Positions 1 to 8,986 are shown, counted from the stretch's first letter. The stretch is DNA of 64,000 bases from Streptomyces avidinii (GCF_014650695.1 NZ_BMVL01000003.1:124001-188000), one strand, 5' to 3'. Notes: a model not told the origin generated them from the sequence alone. A program made the numbers and translations.

Positions 1-533
1 CCCGAACCGGACAGCAGCGGGCCGAGGTTGTGCTCGGCCCGCATGTCGTCCGCTGTCAGCTCACGTCCGTGGCGGGCGGCGAGGGCCGCTCGCCCGATCG
101 GGTGGAACAGCGCGAGCCGGCCGCCGGGGCGGACGACCCGGGCGAGTTCGCGCAGGTTCGCTCCGGGGTCGGGCAGGTGGGCGATGAGCCCGGCGGCGAA
201 CACCGCGTCGAGCACCTCGTCGCGCAGCGGCAGCCGGGCCACGTCGGTGAGCAGCAGGGCGCCCTCGGCGTCCCGCCCGGCCCGCCGGGCGGCGGTCAGC
301 ATCTGAGGGGTGAGGTCCGCGCCGAGTACCGTCCCGGTCGGTCCGACGGCTGCCCGCAGTGCGGTCATGGCACGTCCGGTGCCGCAGCCCGCGTCGAGCA
401 CGCGGTCCCCGGGCCGCAGTCCGAACTCGGCCACGGCGGTGGCGAAGGCGGGACCGTCCCCGGGGAACTTGCGGTCCCAGTCCGCCGCGCGCGCCCCGAA
501 GAACTCCTGCACGTGTGTCTGGTCTTCGCTCAT
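1..533 (-). CDS. class I SAM-dependent methyltransferase, 3' end cut by window
   Basis: Translating the minus strand from the ATG at 533 gives MSEDQTHVQEFFGARAADWD and then motif I VLDAGCGTGRAM at about residues 47-58. This is followed by GADLTPQML and VARLPLRDEVLDAVFAAG, as expected for a small Methyltransf_11/UbiE-like enzyme binding S-adenosylmethionine. The reading frame is still open at base 1, so only the first 177 residues are visible and the C-terminus lies outside the window. It is divergent from the MHYT gene. The methyl acceptor cannot be inferred. Confidence is high for the family and low for the substrate. Confidence 0.85.
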   Translation of the reverse strand, partial: MSEDQTHVQEFFGARAADWDRKFPGDGPAFATAVAEFGLRPGDRVLDAGCGTGRAMTALRAAVGPTGTVLGADLTPQMLTAARRAGRDAEGALLLTDVARLPLRDEVLDAVFAAGLIAHLPDPGANLRELARVVRPGGRLALFHPIGRAALAARHGRELTADDMRAEHNLGPLLSGS

Positions 534-701
534 GCGCCCATGATCCCCCACGGGCGGCCTGCGGTGTGGCTGCGGACGGTGCGCAACCTGGTGCGTGGTG
601 TGATCGGAGATGAACGTAGCTCTGTCATATTCCAGCAGTTCCAGCTGCTTTCGAAATGCGCCCCCTGTTCGCGCCCTCACCCGGACTAGCGTCCCGTGGC
701 C

Positions 702-1490
702 ATGGGACACCTGGGACATCTGGACCACGCCGCCTATGGGTGGCTGACACCCGCGCTGTCATACGTGATGGCATCGATCGGCGCCGCCCTCGGGCTGCGC
801 TGCACCGTCCGCGCCCTCGCCGCGACCGGAGCCTCCCGCCGCAACTGGCTCCTCGCCGCGGCCTCCACCATCGGCACCGGCATCTGGACCATGCACTTCG
901 TCGCGATGCTCGGCTTCGAGGTCACGGGCACCGAGATCCACTACAACGTGCCGCTCACGATCCTCAGCCTGCTCGTCGCCGTGCTGGTCGTCGGCGCCGG
1001 AGTCTTCGCCGTCGGCTACGGCAAGGACCGCAGGCGGTCCCTCGTACTGGGCGGCCTCACCACCGGGCTCGGCGTCGCCAGCATGCACTACCTGGGGATG
1101 GCGGCCCTGCGGTTGCACGGCGAGATCTCCTACGATCCGCTCGCCGTCGCTCTCTCCGTGGCGATCGCCGTGATCGCGGCGACCGCCGCCCTGTGGGCCG
1201 CGCTCAACATCAAGTCGCCGGTGGCGGTCGCCGTGGCCTCGCTCGTCATGGGGGCTGCCGTCAGCAGCATGCACTACACGGGGATGATGGCCGTCGCCGT
1301 CAGCGTCAGTCCCGCGGACACGGCCCTCCCCGGCGCCACGGCCATGCAGTTCATCTTCCCGCTCGCCGTCGGGCTGGGCTCCTACCTCTTCATCACCGCC
1401 GCCTTCGTCGCGCTCTCCCCGACGGTCGGCGAGCGCGAGGCCTCCGACTCTGCCCGGCACCTGCGGGAGCCCACCGCGACCGCCCACTGA
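702..1490 (+). CDS. MHYT-domain integral membrane sensor protein
   Basis: A 262-residue hydrophobic protein with about seven predicted membrane segments. It carries three copies of the MHYT signature: WTMHFVAML at about residue 62, ASMHYLGMA at about 126 and SSMHYTGMM at about 187. MHYT domains are thought to bind copper or sense diatomic gases through the Met/His residues; here no GGDEF or kinase output domain is attached, so this is the stand-alone actinobacterial form. I chose the ATG at 702; a GTG two codons upstream (696) is equally possible because no clear ribosome binding site separates them. The C-rich gap 1491-1658 before cvnA contains nothing recognisable. Confidence 0.85.
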   Translation: MGHLGHLDHAAYGWLTPALSYVMASIGAALGLRCTVRALAATGASRRNWLLAAASTIGTGIWTMHFVAMLGFEVTGTEIHYNVPLTILSLLVAVLVVGAGVFAVGYGKDRRRSLVLGGLTTGLGVASMHYLGMAALRLHGEISYDPLAVALSVAIAVIAATAALWAALNIKSPVAVAVASLVMGAAVSSMHYTGMMAVAVSVSPADTALPGATAMQFIFPLAVGLGSYLFITAAFVALSPTVGEREASDSARHLREPTATAH

Positions 1491-1658
1491 GCGGGCCGGT
1501 CCGCGGCGCCGCACCGCCGCGCCCCCGCCTCCGTGCCCCCCGCCTCCGCGCCCCCGCTTCCACGCACCCCCCGCCCAGCCCCCAGCGCCCCCGCACCACC
1601 GCCCCCACATCACCGCCGTATACCGCACCCGTAGGCACCGCCCCGGAACGAGGAGCCC

Positions 1659-4295
1659 ATGCGAACACCCCGCAGAAAACCGGAAGCAGCGGCGCCGCGG
1701 CAGCCCGCGCCCCCGGCCCGCGGCCGCCGGGCCCACGCCGGGCCGCCGGCCGAGGAACCGGCGGAACTCCGGTCCCACCAGCCCCAGCCGGCCGCCGCGC
1801 GCGAGAGCGGGCGCCGGGTACGACTGCGGCTGCGCCCCGCCACCGTCCGCGCCAAGATCGTCTCGCTGCTGATGGTCCCGGTCGTCTCGCTCCTCGCCCT
1901 CTGGGCCTTCGCCACCGTCAACACCGCCCAGGACATGGCCCGGCTCAGCCGTGTCCAGCAGGTCGATGCCGAGATACGCACCCCCGTCGCCGCCGCCGTA
2001 ACCGAGTTGCAGGCCGAACGGCGTACCGCCGTCCGCCTTCTGGCCGACCCCGCGGCAGACCCGGCCGCCCTGGACCAGCAGGCCCGCCGCACCGACGCCG
2101 CCGTCCAGCGGCTGCGGCTCGGCGACCGCCACACCGTCGCCGACTCCGGCGACTACCGCTCCGACATCGTGGTCCGGCTGGAGGAGTTCGTCGTCGCCGC
2201 CGAAGGACTGGGATCCTCGCGCAAGGACATCACCGACCGCCGCGCCACCCCCGAGGCGGCCTACGCGATCTACACGCGCGTCGTCGACTCCGCCTTCGCC
2301 GTCGGCGGCGCCCTGACCGGCGGGGAGGACGCCGAACTCGGCCCCGACGCCCGCGTGCTGCTCGAATTCTCCCGCGCCACGGAACTGCTGTCCCGCGAGG
2401 ACGCGCTGCTCGCCTCCCCGGGCCCGCGTACGGCCGAAACGCTTCGGCAGCTGACCGGCGCCGTCGAGTCCCGCCGCGCGCTCACCGACGCCGCGGCCCG
2501 TGACCTTCCCGCAGCCCAGCAGGCCGCCTGGGAGTCCGCCGCCAAGAGCGCCGCCTACGCCGACCTCACCGGCGCCGAGGACCGGGCGCTGGCCGCCGGC
2601 ACCTCCAAGGAGAGCCGCGGGGCGCCCGCCGGATGGGAGGGCGCCCACAACGCCATCGCCTCCTCGATGCGCGAGATCGAGGAGACCGCGCACGCCGCGG
2701 CCGCCGACCGGGGCGACCCGTTCGCCGAGGGCGCGCTCACCCCGGCGGGGGCCGCGGTACTGCTGGGTCTGGTGGCCGTCGCCGCCTCCCTCGTCATCTC
2801 GGTGCGGATCGGCCGGGTCCTGGTCGTCGAACTCGTCTCGCTGCGCAACACCGCCCTGGAGATCGCCCACCGCAAACTGCCGCAGGCGATGGAACGGCTG
2901 CGTGCGGGCCAGGAGATCGACGTCGCCGCCGAGACCCCGCCCGGGCCGCCGGCCGAGGACGAGATCACCCAGGTCGGCGAGGCGCTCGGCACCGTCCACC
3001 GGGCCGCGCTCAGCGCCGCCGTCGAGCGCGCGGAGCTCGCCAGCGGGATCTCCGGCGTCTTCGTCAACCTCGCCCGCCGCAGCCAGGTCCTCGTGCACAA
3101 GCAGCTCACCCTGCTCGACTCGATGGAACGGCGCGCCGACGACCCGAACGAGCTCGGCGACCTCTTCCGCCTCGACCACCTGACCACGCGCATGCGCCGG
3201 CACGCGGAAAGCCTGATCATCCTGTCGGGCGCCACTCCCGGTCGGGCCTGGCGGATGCCGGTCCCGCTCACGAACGTCGTGCGGGCCGCGGTCTCCGAGA
3301 TCGAGGACTACCCGCGGATCGAGGTCCGCCAGCTCGCCGAGGGCGCCGTGGTCGGGGGCGCCGTGGCCGACCTCACCCACCTGCTTGCCGAACTCATCGA
3401 AAACGCGGCGCAGTTCTCCCCGCCGCACACCAAGGTCCGGGTCAGCGGCGAACCCGTCGGGACCGGTTACGTCCTGGAGGTCGAGGACCGCGGACTCGGC
3501 ATGGGCCGCGAATCCCTGAGCGAGGCCAACCGGCGCATCGAGCAGTCCGAGTCCCTCGACCTCTTCGACAGCGACCGGCTCGGGCTCTTCGTGGTCAGCC
3601 GGCTCTCTGCCCGCCACGGGGTGAAGGTGCACCTGCGCACCTCGCCCTACGGAGGCACCACCGCGGTGGTGCTCCTGCCGAACTCCGTGCTCCAGGGCGC
3701 GATCACGGCCGGCGCCGCCCCCGGGCGGTCCGCCCACGCCGCCCCGGGGTCCGGGTCCGCCCGAGCCGCCGCCTCCGCGACCGCTTGCGAACCCGGGGCG
3801 GCACCCGTGCCGGAGACGCCCGTCGCGGCCCCGGCCGCAGCACCGAAGGCGGCCCCGAAGGCAGCACCGAAGGCAGCACCGAAGGTGGTCATCATGGCCG
3901 AACAGCCACCGGCCATGACCGTCGTACGGGAGGACGCGCACGCCCCCGTACCGACCGCGACCCAGGCACCGGACCCCGTACGCGAGGAGCCGCGCCCGGC
4001 CCCGGTGGCCCCGCTGCGGCCGCGTGCCGCCGGTGGTGCGGCGGGTCGTCCCCAGGCCGCTGCGGCGCCCCCGGCGTCGGTGACGGAACTGCCGCGCCGG
4101 GTGCGTCAGGCCAGCCTCGTCCCGCAGCTCCGGGAGGCGCCCGCCGGCAAGGACCCGGCCACTTCCCGCCTCCCCGAGGAGCCGCCGGGCCGCAGCCCGG
4201 AGCAGGCCCGGGACCGGATGGCGGCCTACCGCGCCGGCTGGGTCCGCGGCGCGCAGGAGAACTCCCCTCACGCAGGCAGCGAAGGAGAAGTGTGA
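1659..4295 (+). CDS. cvnA: conservon sensor histidine kinase-like protein CvnA
   Basis: An 878-residue membrane protein. A basic N-terminus is followed by a membrane helix (about 62-85), an extracytoplasmic nitrate/nitrite-sensing-like region (about 90-340), a second helix (about 360-385) and a HAMP-like linker. The histidine-kinase ATPase domain has N-box ELIENAAQFSPPHTKV, G1 DRGLGMG and a G2-like DRLGLFVVSRLSARHG. The C-terminal 250 residues are Ala/Pro-rich, with an AAPK tandem repeat. In Streptomyces conservons CvnA works with CvnB-D in a membrane complex likened to eukaryotic G-protein receptors. The start at 1659 follows a GAGGAG box. The stop overlaps the cvnB start by one base (TGATG), showing translational coupling. 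Confidence 0.93.
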   Translation: MRTPRRKPEAAAPRQPAPPARGRRAHAGPPAEEPAELRSHQPQPAAARESGRRVRLRLRPATVRAKIVSLLMVPVVSLLALWAFATVNTAQDMARLSRVQQVDAEIRTPVAAAVTELQAERRTAVRLLADPAADPAALDQQARRTDAAVQRLRLGDRHTVADSGDYRSDIVVRLEEFVVAAEGLGSSRKDITDRRATPEAAYAIYTRVVDSAFAVGGALTGGEDAELGPDARVLLEFSRATELLSREDALLASPGPRTAETLRQLTGAVESRRALTDAAARDLPAAQQAAWESAAKSAAYADLTGAEDRALAAGTSKESRGAPAGWEGAHNAIASSMREIEETAHAAAADRGDPFAEGALTPAGAAVLLGLVAVAASLVISVRIGRVLVVELVSLRNTALEIAHRKLPQAMERLRAGQEIDVAAETPPGPPAEDEITQVGEALGTVHRAALSAAVERAELASGISGVFVNLARRSQVLVHKQLTLLDSMERRADDPNELGDLFRLDHLTTRMRRHAESLIILSGATPGRAWRMPVPLTNVVRAAVSEIEDYPRIEVRQLAEGAVVGGAVADLTHLLAELIENAAQFSPPHTKVRVSGEPVGTGYVLEVEDRGLGMGRESLSEANRRIEQSESLDLFDSDRLGLFVVSRLSARHGVKVHLRTSPYGGTTAVVLLPNSVLQGAITAGAAPGRSAHAAPGSGSARAAASATACEPGAAPVPETPVAAPAAAPKAAPKAAPKAAPKVVIMAEQPPAMTVVREDAHAPVPTATQAPDPVREEPRPAPVAPLRPRAAGGAAGRPQAAAAPPASVTELPRRVRQASLVPQLREAPAGKDPATSRLPEEPPGRSPEQARDRMAAYRAGWVRGAQENSPHAGSEGEV
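3838..3886 (+). repeat. 12-bp in-frame tandem repeat encoding AAPK units in CvnA
   Basis: Four consecutive copies of a near-identical 12-base unit (GCAGCACCGAAG and variants) encode Ala-Ala-Pro-Lys repeats in the disordered tail of CvnA. The copy number is probably variable between strains by slippage. Confidence 0.75.
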
Positions 4296-4738
4296 TGATC
4301 GAACACCAGAGAATCGACCTCGACGGCGGCCGCAGGTCCGGTGAACTGGACTGGCTGCTCGACGACCTGGTGCACCGGGTCCGCGAGGTCCGGCACGCCG
4401 TGGTGCTCTCCAACGACGGCCTGGCGGTGGGCGCCTCCAGCGCGCTCAGCCGGGAGGACGCCGAGCACCTGGCGGCGGTGGCCTCGGGCTTCCACAGCCT
4501 GGCCAAGGGCGCGGGCCGGCACTTCCACGCCGGGGGCGTGCGCCAGACGATGGTCGAGATGGACGAGGGCTTCCTCTTCGTCGCGGCCGCCGGCGACGGC
4601 TCCTGTCTGGCCGTGCTCAGCGCCGCCAGCGCCGACATCGGCCTGATCGCCTACGAGATGGCCCGGCTGGTGAAGCGGGTCGGCGAGCACCTCTACACCC
4701 CGCCCCGGTTCGCGGCGCGGCCGCCGGCTGCTGGCTGA
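4295..4738 (+). CDS. cvnB: roadblock/LC7 domain protein CvnB
   Basis: A 147-residue cytoplasmic protein of the roadblock/LC7 family. It contains LDWLLDDLVHRVREVRHAVV at about residue 14, SNDGLAVGASSALSREDAEH and a central GRHFHAGGVRQTMVEMDEG. Roadblock proteins act as GTPase partners or GAPs, in line with MglB. Within a conservon CvnB is expected to work with the GTPase CvnD. I chose the ATG at 4295, which overlaps the cvnA stop (TGATG). The GTG at 4292 is an alternative. Confidence 0.93.
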   Translation: MIEHQRIDLDGGRRSGELDWLLDDLVHRVREVRHAVVLSNDGLAVGASSALSREDAEHLAAVASGFHSLAKGAGRHFHAGGVRQTMVEMDEGFLFVAAAGDGSCLAVLSAASADIGLIAYEMARLVKRVGEHLYTPPRFAARPPAAG

Positions 4739-4755
4739 GCGCGGCGGTCCGGCAC

Positions 4756-5136
4756 ATGAATGGCCAGTGGTACGACGCCGACGCGGGCCCGCTCGTCCGG
4801 CCGTACGCCGTGACCGGCGGCCGTACGAAGCCGGGACCCCACGGGGTCCGCTTCGACCTGATCGCGCTGGTCGCGGTCGACCCGGAGGGCGCGGACGCGG
4901 CGGCCGAGTCCCTGATGGGCCCCGAGCACCGGGCCCTGCTCGGGCTCTGCCGGTCCGAGACCCAGTCGGTGGCCGAACTCGCCGCGGACGCCGACCTGCC
5001 CGTGGGGGTCGTGCGGGTGCTGCTCGGCGACCTGCTGGAGGGCGGACACGTGATGGTCAGCCGGCCCGTACCGCCCGCACAACTGCCGGACGTGCGGATT
5101 CTGCGTGAAGTCATCGAGGGATTGCGAGCGCTTTGA
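4756..5136 (+). CDS. cvnC: DUF742 protein CvnC
   Basis: A 126-residue DUF742 protein with the family start region DAGPLVRPYAVTGGRT. It continues with a winged-helix-like segment (LLGLCRSETQSVAELAADAD, then LPVGVVRVLLGDLLEGG) and ends in REVIEGLRAL. It is the third member of the conservon between the roadblock protein and the GTPase. Its biochemical role is unclear; it probably helps assemble the CvnA-D complex at the membrane. Its TGA overlaps the next ATG (TGATG). Confidence 0.92.
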   Translation: MNGQWYDADAGPLVRPYAVTGGRTKPGPHGVRFDLIALVAVDPEGADAAAESLMGPEHRALLGLCRSETQSVAELAADADLPVGVVRVLLGDLLEGGHVMVSRPVPPAQLPDVRILREVIEGLRAL

Positions 5137-5795
5137 TGGGACAGCATGACGACCGAACTGCCGGAGCTGCGCCGGATGTGGATCCCGGTCCCGGGGAGGA
5201 CCCCGAACTGGCCGCGCTCGCGCTGAAGATCCTGGTGGCGGGCGGGTTCGGGGTGGGCAAGACCACGCTGGTGGGCGCGGTCAGCGAGATCCGGCCGCTG
5301 CGGACGGAGGAGGCGCTGAGCGAGGCCGGCGAACTGGTCGACGACACGGGCGGCGTGGACCAGAAGACGACCACCACCGTGGCCATGGACTTCGGCCGGA
5401 TCACCATCCGGTCCGGTCTGTCGCTGTACCTGTTCGGCACCCCGGGGCAGGACCGGTTCTGGTTCCTGTGGGACGAGCTGTCGCAGGGCGCGCTGGGCGC
5501 GGTGGTGCTCGCCGACACACGGCGGCTGGAGGACTGCTTTCCGGCGGTGGACTACTTCGAGCACCGGCGCATCCCGTTCGTCGTGGCCGTCAACTGCTTC
5601 ACGGACGCGCGGCGGTACGGGGCGCACGACGTGTCGCGGGCACTGGACCTGGAGCAGGGGACACCCGTGGTGCTGTGTGACGCGAGGGACCGGGACTCGG
5701 GGAAGGAAGTGCTCATCAGACTGGTCGAGTACGCCGGGCGGGTGCACACCGCCCGGCTCTTGGACTCGGTGGAGCCGCAGGCCGATTCCGTGTGA
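5136..5795 (+). CDS. cvnD: conservon small GTPase CvnD
   Basis: A 219-residue Ras-like ATP/GTP-binding protein. The P-loop GGFGVGKTTLV lies at about residues 37-47, the switch region DQKTTTTVAMDFG at about 74-86, G3 FGTPGQDRFWFL at about 98-109 and an NKxD-like VNCFTD at about 152-157. Conservon GTPases are thought to be switched by CvnA/CvnB and affect development and antibiotic production. The ATG at 5136 overlaps the cvnC stop by one base. It is the last gene of the four-gene operon. Only a 27-bp gap precedes the stop of the convergent gene. Confidence 0.93.
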   Translation: MGQHDDRTAGAAPDVDPGPGEDPELAALALKILVAGGFGVGKTTLVGAVSEIRPLRTEEALSEAGELVDDTGGVDQKTTTTVAMDFGRITIRSGLSLYLFGTPGQDRFWFLWDELSQGALGAVVLADTRRLEDCFPAVDYFEHRRIPFVVAVNCFTDARRYGAHDVSRALDLEQGTPVVLCDARDRDSGKEVLIRLVEYAGRVHTARLLDSVEPQADSV

Positions 5796-5822
5796 ACCGG
5801 CCCGGTGCGGCGGGGGTGGGTG

Positions 5823-6260
5823 TCAGTCGGCGAGGTCGGCGAGCGCGATCACCTTGTCGATCGGGACCCTGACGAGGAGCTCGGTCGGGACGGCGTTGCG
5901 GCGGCCGAAGGCTTCGCCGTGCTCCTCGCCCATGTAGCGGGTGCCGATCCGGGTGGCCCAGGTGAGCATTTCGTCCGCGTCGTCGCTGTACCCGCTGATC
6001 TCGGCGCGGCCCTGGAGGACGACGAAGGAGAAGGGCGGCCGGTCGTCGTCCACGCAGAGTGCGACCCGGCCGTCGCGGGCGAGGTTGCGCCCCTTGACGG
6101 TGTCCTTTCCGGTGTTGAAAACGAAGGAATCGCCATCGAGCAGGAACCAGACGGGAGCGATGTGCGGGCTCCCGTCCGCGGACACGGTGGAGAGCTTTCC
6201 GGTGCGGGTGAAGTGGGAGACGAAAGCCCGCCATTCCTCTTGAGTCATCTTCTTCGCCAT
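5823..6260 (-). CDS. PPOX-class, probably F420-dependent, oxidoreductase
   Basis: A 145-residue single-domain protein of the pyridoxamine 5'-phosphate oxidase-like split-barrel fold. Visible family features are TGKLSTVSADGSPHIAPVWF, DSFVFNTGKDTVKGRNLARD, RVALCVDDDRPPFSFVVLQG and a C-terminal PTELLVRVPIDKVIAL. Actinobacterial members of this size often use coenzyme F420 to reduce unsaturated substrates, though flavin or heme binding is also possible. A good ribosome binding site (GGAGGA) sits 6 to 7 bases before the ATG at 6260. It is convergent with the conservon and divergent from the roadblock gene at 6370. Confidence 0.88.
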   Translation of the reverse strand: MAKKMTQEEWRAFVSHFTRTGKLSTVSADGSPHIAPVWFLLDGDSFVFNTGKDTVKGRNLARDGRVALCVDDDRPPFSFVVLQGRAEISGYSDDADEMLTWATRIGTRYMGEEHGEAFGRRNAVPTELLVRVPIDKVIALADLAD

Positions 6261-6369
6261 GGGGACATCCTCCTTGCCCGAAAGGCGCTGGTGGGGAAGG
6301 CTTGCGGCACGAGTACGCGGGGTGGGGCGCGATGGCCGACCGGCCGGCGTCAACGGGGAGGGGCTGGGA

Positions 6370-6768
6370 ATGGCACTGGACAAGCAACTGGACTGGCTGC
6401 TGGACGACCTGACGCGCAGGGTCCAGCAGGTGCGGCACGCGGTGGTGCTGTCCAACGACGGCCTGGTCACGGGGGCGAGCGCGGGGCTGGCGCGGGAGGA
6501 CGCGGAACACCTGGCGGCCGTCGCGGCCGGCCTGCAGAGCCTCGCGAAGGGTTCGGGCCGGCACTTCAGGGCCGGTGAGGTGCGCCAGACGATGGTCGAG
6601 TACGACGAGGGAGTGCTGTTCGTCATGGCGGCGGGCGCGGGCAGCAGCCTGTGCGTCCTGAGCGCCGCCGAGGCGGACATCGGTCAGGTTGCGTACGAGA
6701 TGACGCTGCTGGTCAACCGGGTGGGCGAGCACCTGGGAGTGGCGGAGCGCCGCATCACCGGCGGCTGA
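6370..6768 (+). CDS. second roadblock/LC7 domain protein (CvnB paralogue)
   Basis: A 132-residue roadblock protein, strikingly similar to CvnB 1.6 kb upstream. It shares LDWLLDDLTRRVQQVRHAVV, SNDGLVTGASAGLAREDAEH and RQTMVEYDEG. It has no adjacent DUF742, kinase or GTPase gene, so it is an orphan. It could be a duplication product that exchanges with CvnB in the conservon complex. I chose the ATG at 6370 after a GGGGAGGGG stretch. An in-frame extension back to 6259 exists, but it would run across the neighbour's promoter region. Confidence 0.9.
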   Translation: MALDKQLDWLLDDLTRRVQQVRHAVVLSNDGLVTGASAGLAREDAEHLAAVAAGLQSLAKGSGRHFRAGEVRQTMVEYDEGVLFVMAAGAGSSLCVLSAAEADIGQVAYEMTLLVNRVGEHLGVAERRITGG

Positions 6769-6870
6769 TCCGGGCGACGTTCCGGCGAGGTTGTCCACAG
6801 GCCTCGCGAGGTGTCGTCGCGCACGGTTACGGTCTTCACACAGAGTAATTGCTGCTCGTGGGGGAGGACC

Positions 6871-7689
6871 GTGATGACGATGCAGACGGGGACCGTGCTG
6901 CGGGACGGTGTGGCCGAGGCGGCTGCGGACGTGCTGGTGGGCGGCGTGCAGGCCGCTGGTGAACTGGGTCTGAGTCGAAGCGAGTTCGCCAGGGCCGTCC
7001 AACTGGGGATCGTGCGGGCCGGTCCGCGGGCACTCGGCGGGGCCGCGCGCTACGAACGGGCCGAGCTGGACCGCGTCAGGTCGGCGGCGGGTCCGCCGGA
7101 GGCGTTGCGCGAGCGGGTCGAGACGGTGGCCGGGGCGCAGGCCGCGGCCGAGGTGGTGGGGGTCGGCCCGAGCCGCTTCACACGGCTCGCGCGCTGCGGC
7201 CACGTGACGCCGGTCGGCTACCGGATCAACCGGTACCGGGCGGTGGTGTGGCTCTATCTGACCGCGGAGCTACGGGGCTTCGCCGCGCGGGAGCCGGGGA
7301 TGCTGCGCGGGGTCGCGCCCCCGGAGGACCGCGAGCTGATGGCGGCCGGGGCGGACCTGCGCCCGCGCAAGTGGCGCGGGCGGCACGTCGGGCTGCTGCT
7401 GAGACGAACGGCAGACCCCTGGGAGCGCGCCGCCGTACTGGCCTCCGTGCTTCCCGAGGACGAGCTGCGCGAGGCCGTGCCCGACCCGGCCGAGCGGATC
7501 GTGCTGGCCGCCCTCGCCCCGCCCCCGCCGTACGGGCATCCGCAGGTTCCGGCGGCCGCGGCGGTGGCACTGCGGCTGCTGGAGGCCGGGCCCCCGGACG
7601 AGATCCACTGGTACCGCACCAGCCTGGACTTCGCCCTCACGGGGGCGCGGGATCAGTCGAAGTCGACGGGGGAGAGGGGGCCGACGTAG
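6871..7689 (+). CDS. DUF6397-like protein of unknown function
   Basis: A protein of about 272 residues with two helix-turn-helix-like segments near the N-terminus. LGLSRSEFARAVQLGIV (about 32-48) and VVGVGPSRFTRLARCGHVTP (about 94-113) resemble excisionase or MerR-type recognition units. The remainder is charged and predicted helical, with no further motif. It matches what I recall of the Streptomyces DUF6397 family; the function is unknown and DNA binding is only a suggestion. The start is GTG 6871 or ATG 6874, after GGGGGAGG. The 3' end overlaps the convergent YchJ-like gene by 37 bases. Confidence 0.7.
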   Translation: MMTMQTGTVLRDGVAEAAADVLVGGVQAAGELGLSRSEFARAVQLGIVRAGPRALGGAARYERAELDRVRSAAGPPEALRERVETVAGAQAAAEVVGVGPSRFTRLARCGHVTPVGYRINRYRAVVWLYLTAELRGFAAREPGMLRGVAPPEDRELMAAGADLRPRKWRGRHVGLLLRRTADPWERAAVLASVLPEDELREAVPDPAERIVLAALAPPPPYGHPQVPAAAAVALRLLEAGPPDEIHWYRTSLDFALTGARDQSKSTGERGPT

Positions 7690-8054
7690 ACCCAGGCCCC
7701 GGCCTCGCGGGAGAAGCTGCTGTGCTCCTGCAGCGAGCCGGTGTGCCGACCCTCGCGGTAGTGGGCGCGGAACTCCACCGAGCCCTCGGTCTCGAACATG
7801 CCGCCGCGCTCGGTGGTGAGGATCTCCAGCCGCTCCCAGCGCTGTTCGGGATCCAGATCGAGGCGGGCCGGACGGGTGGAGGAGTGCCAGGAGCGCAGCA
7901 GGTAGGCGGTGTCGCCCACGGCGAACGCGCTGAACCGGGAGCGCATCAGCAGCTCGGCGGTGGGGGCCGACCCGGCACCGGAGTGGAAGCGGCCGCAGCA
8001 GTCCGGGTAGGCGGCGGGCAGCCCGCAGGGGCAGGGGAGGGCAGGGGTGGGCAT
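7653..8054 (-). CDS. YchJ-family (UPF0225) SEC-C-type metal-binding protein
   Basis: A 133-residue protein starting with the cysteine cluster CPCGLPAAYPDCCGRFH, a SEC-C-like zinc site. It continues with the YchJ signature AELLMRSRFSAFAVGDTAYL and LRSWHSSTRP, and ends with EFRAHYREG and HEHSSF-like residues (LQEHSSFSREAGAWVYV). The family is widespread with no established function. It lies directly downstream of the thioesterase gene on the same strand, with a gap of only 8 bases, so the two are probably co-transcribed. Confidence 0.88.
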   Translation of the reverse strand: MPTPALPCPCGLPAAYPDCCGRFHSGAGSAPTAELLMRSRFSAFAVGDTAYLLRSWHSSTRPARLDLDPEQRWERLEILTTERGGMFETEGSVEFRAHYREGRHTGSLQEHSSFSREAGAWVYVGPLSPVDFD

Positions 8055-8062
8055 GGGTGTGC

Positions 8063-8986
8063 TCAGTTCTCCGGAGTGGGCTCGGACTGCCGGGCCGGCT
8101 GGGCCGACCGGGACGGCTTGGCGGGGTACGGACGGAAGAGCCCCTCCTGGACCACGGACACCAGCAGCCTGCCCTCCACGTCGTAGATACGGCCCCGGGC
8201 CAGCCCCCGGCCGCCGTGCGCGATGGGCGACTCCTGGTCGTACAGGAACCACTCGTCCGCCCGGAAGGGCCGGTGGAACCACATGGCGTGGTCCAGCGAG
8301 GCCATGTCGAAACCGCGCATGCCCCACAGGGGTTCCACCGGGATGCGCACGGCGTCGAGGAGGGTCATGTCACTGGCGTAGGTGAGGGCGCAGGTGTGGA
8401 TGAGCGGGTCGTCGCCCAGCGGGCCGACGGCACGCATCCACACCGCGCTGCGGGGATCGGATCCCTTGAGCTCCTCGGGAGTCCAGCGGAGCCGGTTGAC
8501 GTACCGGATGTCGAAGGGCTGGCGGCGGGCCATCCGCTCCAGTGCCTCCGGCAGCGCCCCGAGGTGCTCGCGGATCTCGTCCGCGAGCTTGGGGAGCGTG
8601 TCCGGGTGAGGGACGTGGTGAGGAGGCAGCTGGTGCTCGATGCCGCCCTCCTCCGGATGATGGAAGGAGGCGGTGAGATTGAAGATCGTCTTGCCCTGCT
8701 GGACCGCGGTGACCCGGCGCGTGGTGAAGGACCGCCCGTCGCGCACCCGCTCCACCTGGTACACGATCGGCACCCCGGGGATGCCGGGGCGCAGGAAGTA
8801 CGCGTGCAGCGAGTGGACCGGGCGGTCGCTCTCGACGGTGCGCCCCGCGGCCACCAGCGCCTGGCCGGCGACCTGGCCGCCGAAGACGCGCTGGAGGGAC
8901 TCCTGCGGGCTGGCACCACGGAAGATGTTGACCTCGATCTGCTCCAGATCGAGCAGATCGACCAGTCTCTCGGCGGGGTTCGTCAT
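8063..8986 (-). CDS. tesB: acyl-CoA thioesterase II
   Basis: A 307-residue double hot-dog protein of the TesB family, which hydrolyses acyl-CoA to free fatty acid and CoA. Diagnostic stretches include FRGASPQESLQRVFGGQVAG near residue 22, HSLHAYFLRPG at about 59-69, RSFTTRRVTAVQ, and the C-terminal hot-dog with SLDHAMWFHRPFRADEWFLY. The last of these contains the Asp/His region used for catalysis. The length fits the family. The ATG at 8986 follows GGAGATCC. It is followed closely by the YchJ-like gene. Confidence 0.95.
   Translation of the reverse strand: MTNPAERLVDLLDLEQIEVNIFRGASPQESLQRVFGGQVAGQALVAAGRTVESDRPVHSLHAYFLRPGIPGVPIVYQVERVRDGRSFTTRRVTAVQQGKTIFNLTASFHHPEEGGIEHQLPPHHVPHPDTLPKLADEIREHLGALPEALERMARRQPFDIRYVNRLRWTPEELKGSDPRSAVWMRAVGPLGDDPLIHTCALTYASDMTLLDAVRIPVEPLWGMRGFDMASLDHAMWFHRPFRADEWFLYDQESPIAHGGRGLARGRIYDVEGRLLVSVVQEGLFRPYPAKPSRSAQPARQSEPTPEN

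Noticed and set aside
759..4271. Very long open frame on the minus strand opposite the MHYT and CvnA genes
   Set aside because: Its translation is Gly/Arg/Asp-rich with no recognisable domain, and it lies opposite two clear genes; a normal shadow in GC-rich DNA.
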